Made by a program: the position numbers and the translations under genes. Shown in pieces: positions 54,597-57,517 of a DNA stretch of 57,517 bases. The DNA lies in NCBI GenBank assembly GCA_945876305.1, contig CAMCOB010000002.1, forward strand, positions 1-57,517, written 5' to 3'. The stretch comes from Bifidobacterium breve. GTDB taxonomy: Bacteria; Actinomycetota; Thermoleophilia; Miltoncostaeales; Miltoncostaeaceae. The notes beneath the pieces were generated by a model that worked only from the letters and a program-made list of their open reading frames with translations, had not been told where the DNA came from and ran no database searches. The first letter of the stretch is position 1. Each line of letters starts with the position of its first letter.

Positions 54597-55427
54597 ATGA
54601 CCACAAAGGACATCGGGCCGAAGAATCCGGTCGAGCAGGGTGTGACCCAGGTTGTCGACTTTGTCGACGAGCGGTCAGGAGTGAAGAACAGCGGCCGTTG
54701 GCTGATGTTCCGCAACATCCCCGCCGGTACGAGCTGGTTCCAGACCCTCGGATTCACCGCAATGGCGCTCTTCGGCATGCAGGCCATCACCGGGATCATC
54801 CTGGCGATGTATTACAAGCCGGACCCCAACACGGCATTCGGCAGCATCGCTCACATCACCAACGAGGTGACATGGGGCTGGATGGTCCGGGGCATGCACA
54901 AGTGGGGCGCCTCGGTGATGATCGTCATCGTATTCCTGCACATGGGACGTGTATTCATCTGGGGCGCCTACAAGTACCCACGTGAACTCACGTGGGTCAC
55001 CGGCGCAATGCTCCTGCTGATGACGATGTTTATGGGCCTTACCGGCTACCTGCTGGTGTGGGACCAGAAGGCCTATTGGGCCACCGTGGTGGCCGTCAAC
55101 ATCTTCGCGAGCGCCCCCATCCTGGGGCCGTACATCGGCGACATTCTCCGCGCCGGCCCTGAATTCGGGCCAGATACGTTGTCGCGCTTCTACTCGATCC
55201 ATATGTTGTTAATTCCAGGTGGAATCGCGACCTTCATTGGCCTGCACCTCTACTTCATCATCCGCCTCGGCATTTCTGAGCCGCCGTGGGCCAAGCGTGC
55301 CCTGCGTGTGCAGCGTGACGAAGAGGATGCCCGTCGGAAGGCCGCACGCAATCGCGAGGCCGGTCTCAAGGGCAGCGTGTCGTTCCCGCCCGCCTGGGTA
55401 GACGATGAGCAGGAGGTGAAGCGATGA
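54597..55427 (+). CDS. qcrB: Cytochrome b N-terminal (b6-type) subunit
   Basis: GFTAMALFGMQAITGIILAMYYKPDPNTAFGSIAHITNEVTWGWMVRGMHKWGASVMIVIVFLHMGRVF; GLTGYLLVWDQKAYWATVVA. Confidence 0.93.
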   Translation: MTTKDIGPKNPVEQGVTQVVDFVDERSGVKNSGRWLMFRNIPAGTSWFQTLGFTAMALFGMQAITGIILAMYYKPDPNTAFGSIAHITNEVTWGWMVRGMHKWGASVMIVIVFLHMGRVFIWGAYKYPRELTWVTGAMLLLMTMFMGLTGYLLVWDQKAYWATVVAVNIFASAPILGPYIGDILRAGPEFGPDTLSRFYSIHMLLIPGGIATFIGLHLYFIIRLGISEPPWAKRALRVQRDEEDARRKAARNREAGLKGSVSFPPAWVDDEQEVKR

Positions 55428-56164
55428 AGAAGGCCGACAAGGTCGCATACGACAAGGACTATGCGGCAGCGAAGAAGGACGGCAAGCCGTTCTTCCCGTA
55501 TGCGATCTATAAGGACACCATCATCGCGGGGCTCGCCATCCTGGTGGTCATCGTGCTCGCGATCACCGTGCGAGTTGAGATGGGCGAGCCGGTCAACCCG
55601 GCGTCTACCGACTTCCTCCCGCGCCCTGACTGGTACTTCTACTTCGCGTTCGAGCTGCTGAAGATCTTTGCGAACCAGAACGCGCTCACCCCGGTGATCA
55701 TGGCCACGTTCATGGTGCCGAACATCCTGATCATCCTGCTGGTGATCTGGCCGTTCATTGACCGTGGTCCCGAGCGCCGCATCTGGAAGCGACCGTTCGC
55801 AATGGGTACCGCAGTACTGGTGATCAGCGGCCTTTGCTACCTCACCTTCCTCGGTGCCAGCACGCCCGAGGGCATCGCCAAGGGCGAGACCCTTCCGCTC
55901 ACGGGACTCGATGCTGCTGCGTCCGCGGGCGAGGCGGTCTATCTGGCCAATGGCTGCAGCAGTTGCCACATGATCAAGGGAGTTGGCGCGCCAGGGCCCG
56001 GGCCAGAACTCACCAATGAGGGAGCCAAGGGCTGGGATAACGCGAAGATGGTCCAGTGGATGAAGGTACCCGTGGCGCCTATGCCTTCCTTCGCGTCCCT
56101 GCCACCCGAGGATCTCGAAAATCTGTCGACATTCCTGAATGGGCTGGGTACCAAGTACAAGTAG
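55424..56164 (+). CDS. qcrC: Subunit IV (cytochrome b C-terminal) fused to a C-terminal monoheme cytochrome c domain
   Basis: NPASTDFLPRPDWYFYFAFELLKIF then TM helices then GEAVYLANGCSSCHMIKGVG (CxxCH). Confidence 0.92.
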   Translation: MKKADKVAYDKDYAAAKKDGKPFFPYAIYKDTIIAGLAILVVIVLAITVRVEMGEPVNPASTDFLPRPDWYFYFAFELLKIFANQNALTPVIMATFMVPNILIILLVIWPFIDRGPERRIWKRPFAMGTAVLVISGLCYLTFLGASTPEGIAKGETLPLTGLDAAASAGEAVYLANGCSSCHMIKGVGAPGPGPELTNEGAKGWDNAKMVQWMKVPVAPMPSFASLPPEDLENLSTFLNGLGTKYK

Positions 56165-56193
56165 GCCCCCAACGCGGAGATAGGGTCGTATTT

Positions 56194-56218
56194 CGGGGTC
56201 CCGTAGTACGGGACCCCG
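56194..56218. terminator. Intrinsic-terminator-like hairpin downstream of qcrC
   Basis: CGGGGTCCCGT-agt-ACGGGACCCCG, 11-bp perfect stem, followed by gctcgtttt. Confidence 0.75.
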
Positions 56219-56253
56219 GCTCGTTTTCGCCCCCCGTGGCCTACGATCTCCCC

Positions 56254-56874
56254 ATGCGTGTGTTCCTCGGAATCACCGGTGCGAGCGGTGCCGCCTATGG
56301 CGGCCGGACTCTCCTCGCGCTCACTGCGGCAGGGCACCACGTGGGCCTGTGCGTATCGGATGCCGGGTGCCAGGTGATAAGCCACGAGATCCTCGGTGAA
56401 GGTCCCCGCCCCACCTCGCGCGACCACGTGATGGACCGCTTTCTGGCGGGCCACTGTGACCCCGCCGGGTCCGTGGACGTGCTCGCGCCCGATGACATCG
56501 CCTGCTCATTCGCATCGGGATCCTCCGGCGCACGAGTGGCACTTGTGATGCCGTGCTCAACCTCATCGCTCGGCAAAATTGCCCATGGCACCGGCGACAA
56601 CCTCATCCACCGGGTTGCCGAGGTGATGCTGAAGGAGCGCGGCCAGTTGGTGCTGGTGACGCGCGAAACCCCGGCATCGCTCATCCAACTGCGCAACATG
56701 GTGGCGGTCACCGAGGCCGGGGCCGTGGTGCTGCCGGCCTCACCTGCGCTCTACACCCAGCCACAGTCGGTGGGCGACATGATCGACTTCGTGGTGGGCA
56801 AGGCCCTTGACGTGCTGCGCATCGACCACGCGCTGTTCCCCCGCTGGGGCGAAGCCGGGTGGGTGGAGGCATGA
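56254..56874 (+). CDS. ubiX: UbiX-family flavin prenyltransferase
   Basis: MRVFLGITGASGAAYGGRTLLALTAAG; MPCSTSSLGKIAHGTGDNLIHRVAEVMLKERGQLVLVTRETPASLIQLRNMVAVTEAGAVVLPASPALY. Confidence 0.95.
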   Translation: MRVFLGITGASGAAYGGRTLLALTAAGHHVGLCVSDAGCQVISHEILGEGPRPTSRDHVMDRFLAGHCDPAGSVDVLAPDDIACSFASGSSGARVALVMPCSTSSLGKIAHGTGDNLIHRVAEVMLKERGQLVLVTRETPASLIQLRNMVAVTEAGAVVLPASPALYTQPQSVGDMIDFVVGKALDVLRIDHALFPRWGEAGWVEA

Positions 56875-57517
56875 GCACCGCGCATGCACCGCACAGCGCG
56901 AGAGACGACCGCGCCGCGTTCGACGTCATCGCCCCCCGATACGACCTGGTGAGCGGCGTGATGACGCTGGGAATGGGCGAGGGCTGGCGTCGCGCTGCTG
57001 CCGAGGCGGCCGATGTGGCCGCTGGCGCGCAGGTGCTGGATGCCTTTACCGGCACCGGGGACCTGGCGCTGCTCCTGGCCGACCGGGTCACATCACTGGG
57101 GCAGGTGATCGGCGTGGACTACTCACCGGCCATGATTGACCGCGCGCGCCTGAAGGCCGCTGCCACGCATCGCCGGTGCCGCTTCGAGGTGGCCGACGTC
57201 ACCCACCTGCCGTACGAGAACGACCGCTTCGATGCGGTGACAGCCTCTGGTGGCCTGCGCAGCCTCGACGATCCATCCATCGGCATCGGCGAGATGGTGC
57301 GCGTCGCGCGCCCCGGTGGCCGCATCGTCATTCTGGAGATCACGCCGCCGAGGCACCTGCGGGGCCTGCACGCCGGGGCGCTTGCCGTCGCCATGCCCGC
57401 CGTGGTCCGGTTGCTTCGCGGCGACCCCGATGCCTTCGCCCGCCTGGCGGAATCGGTGGGGCACATGCCTCCTCCGGCAGATGTGGCGGCACTCATGTGG
57501 GAGTGCGGTATCGGCGG
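56871..57517 (+). CDS. UbiE/MenG-like demethylmenaquinone methyltransferase, truncated by the right edge
   Basis: Own translation: MSTAHAPHSARDDRAAFDVIAPRYDLVSGVMTLGMGEGWRRAAAEAADVAAGAQVLDAFTGTGDLALLLADRV...RFEVADVTHLPYENDRFDAVTASGGLRSLDDP; absent from the ORF track because it is open at the edge. Confidence 0.88.
   Translation, partial: MSTAHAPHSARDDRAAFDVIAPRYDLVSGVMTLGMGEGWRRAAAEAADVAAGAQVLDAFTGTGDLALLLADRVTSLGQVIGVDYSPAMIDRARLKAAATHRRCRFEVADVTHLPYENDRFDAVTASGGLRSLDDPSIGIGEMVRVARPGGRIVILEITPPRHLRGLHAGALAVAMPAVVRLLRGDPDAFARLAESVGHMPPPADVAALMWECGIG

Overview
A gene-dense, high-GC window of about 57.5 kb that looks like an actinobacterial chromosome. The evidence is a PknB/FhaA/FhaB/PP2C/RodA/PBP cluster; the finer lineage, possibly a deep-branching class such as Thermoleophilia, is inference only. 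Main blocks: (i) a translationally coupled PstS-type SBP / DUF4239 membrane protein / LivK-type SBP operon, divergent from an orphan TRAP DctP-type SBP; (ii) a secreted GH5 cellulase with two CBM2-like modules and an unknown secreted protein; (iii) histidine phosphatase, sugar MFS transporter, HNH nuclease and prephenate dehydratase; (iv) tRNA-Leu(CAG); (v) an ~11.5 kb Ser/Thr-kinase and cell-wall elongation operon (polytopic kinase, FhaA, FhaB, two PP2Cs, RodA/FtsW, PBP, PASTA kinase, Ddl, metallophosphoesterase); (vi) two overlapping tyrosine recombinase genes beside a palindrome- and repeat-rich noncoding element; (vii) a third kinase, an OmpR-type regulator, tRNA-Tyr(GTA) and an aldehyde dehydrogenase; (viii) a cobalamin riboswitch with ECF ATPase and S component but no T component; (ix) argH, copA, copZ, STAS, a CtpE-like P-type ATPase, YmdB, an AI-2E family protein and an ABC-2 exporter; (x) aat divergent from hemB, then fused AhbAB-like siroheme decarboxylase, hemL, ubiD, split qcrABC, ubiX and ubiE. 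No CRISPR array, rRNA or complete transposon was seen. Most notable: the SBP/DUF4239 operon, the recombinase-adjacent repeat element, the fused siroheme decarboxylase in a hem operon, a recurrent TANNNT box 6-10 nt upstream of start codons at 12 operon heads (probable leaderless transcription), and three convergent gene pairs whose stop codons share one 4-bp CTAR. All assignments come from reading the sequence; no database search was run.
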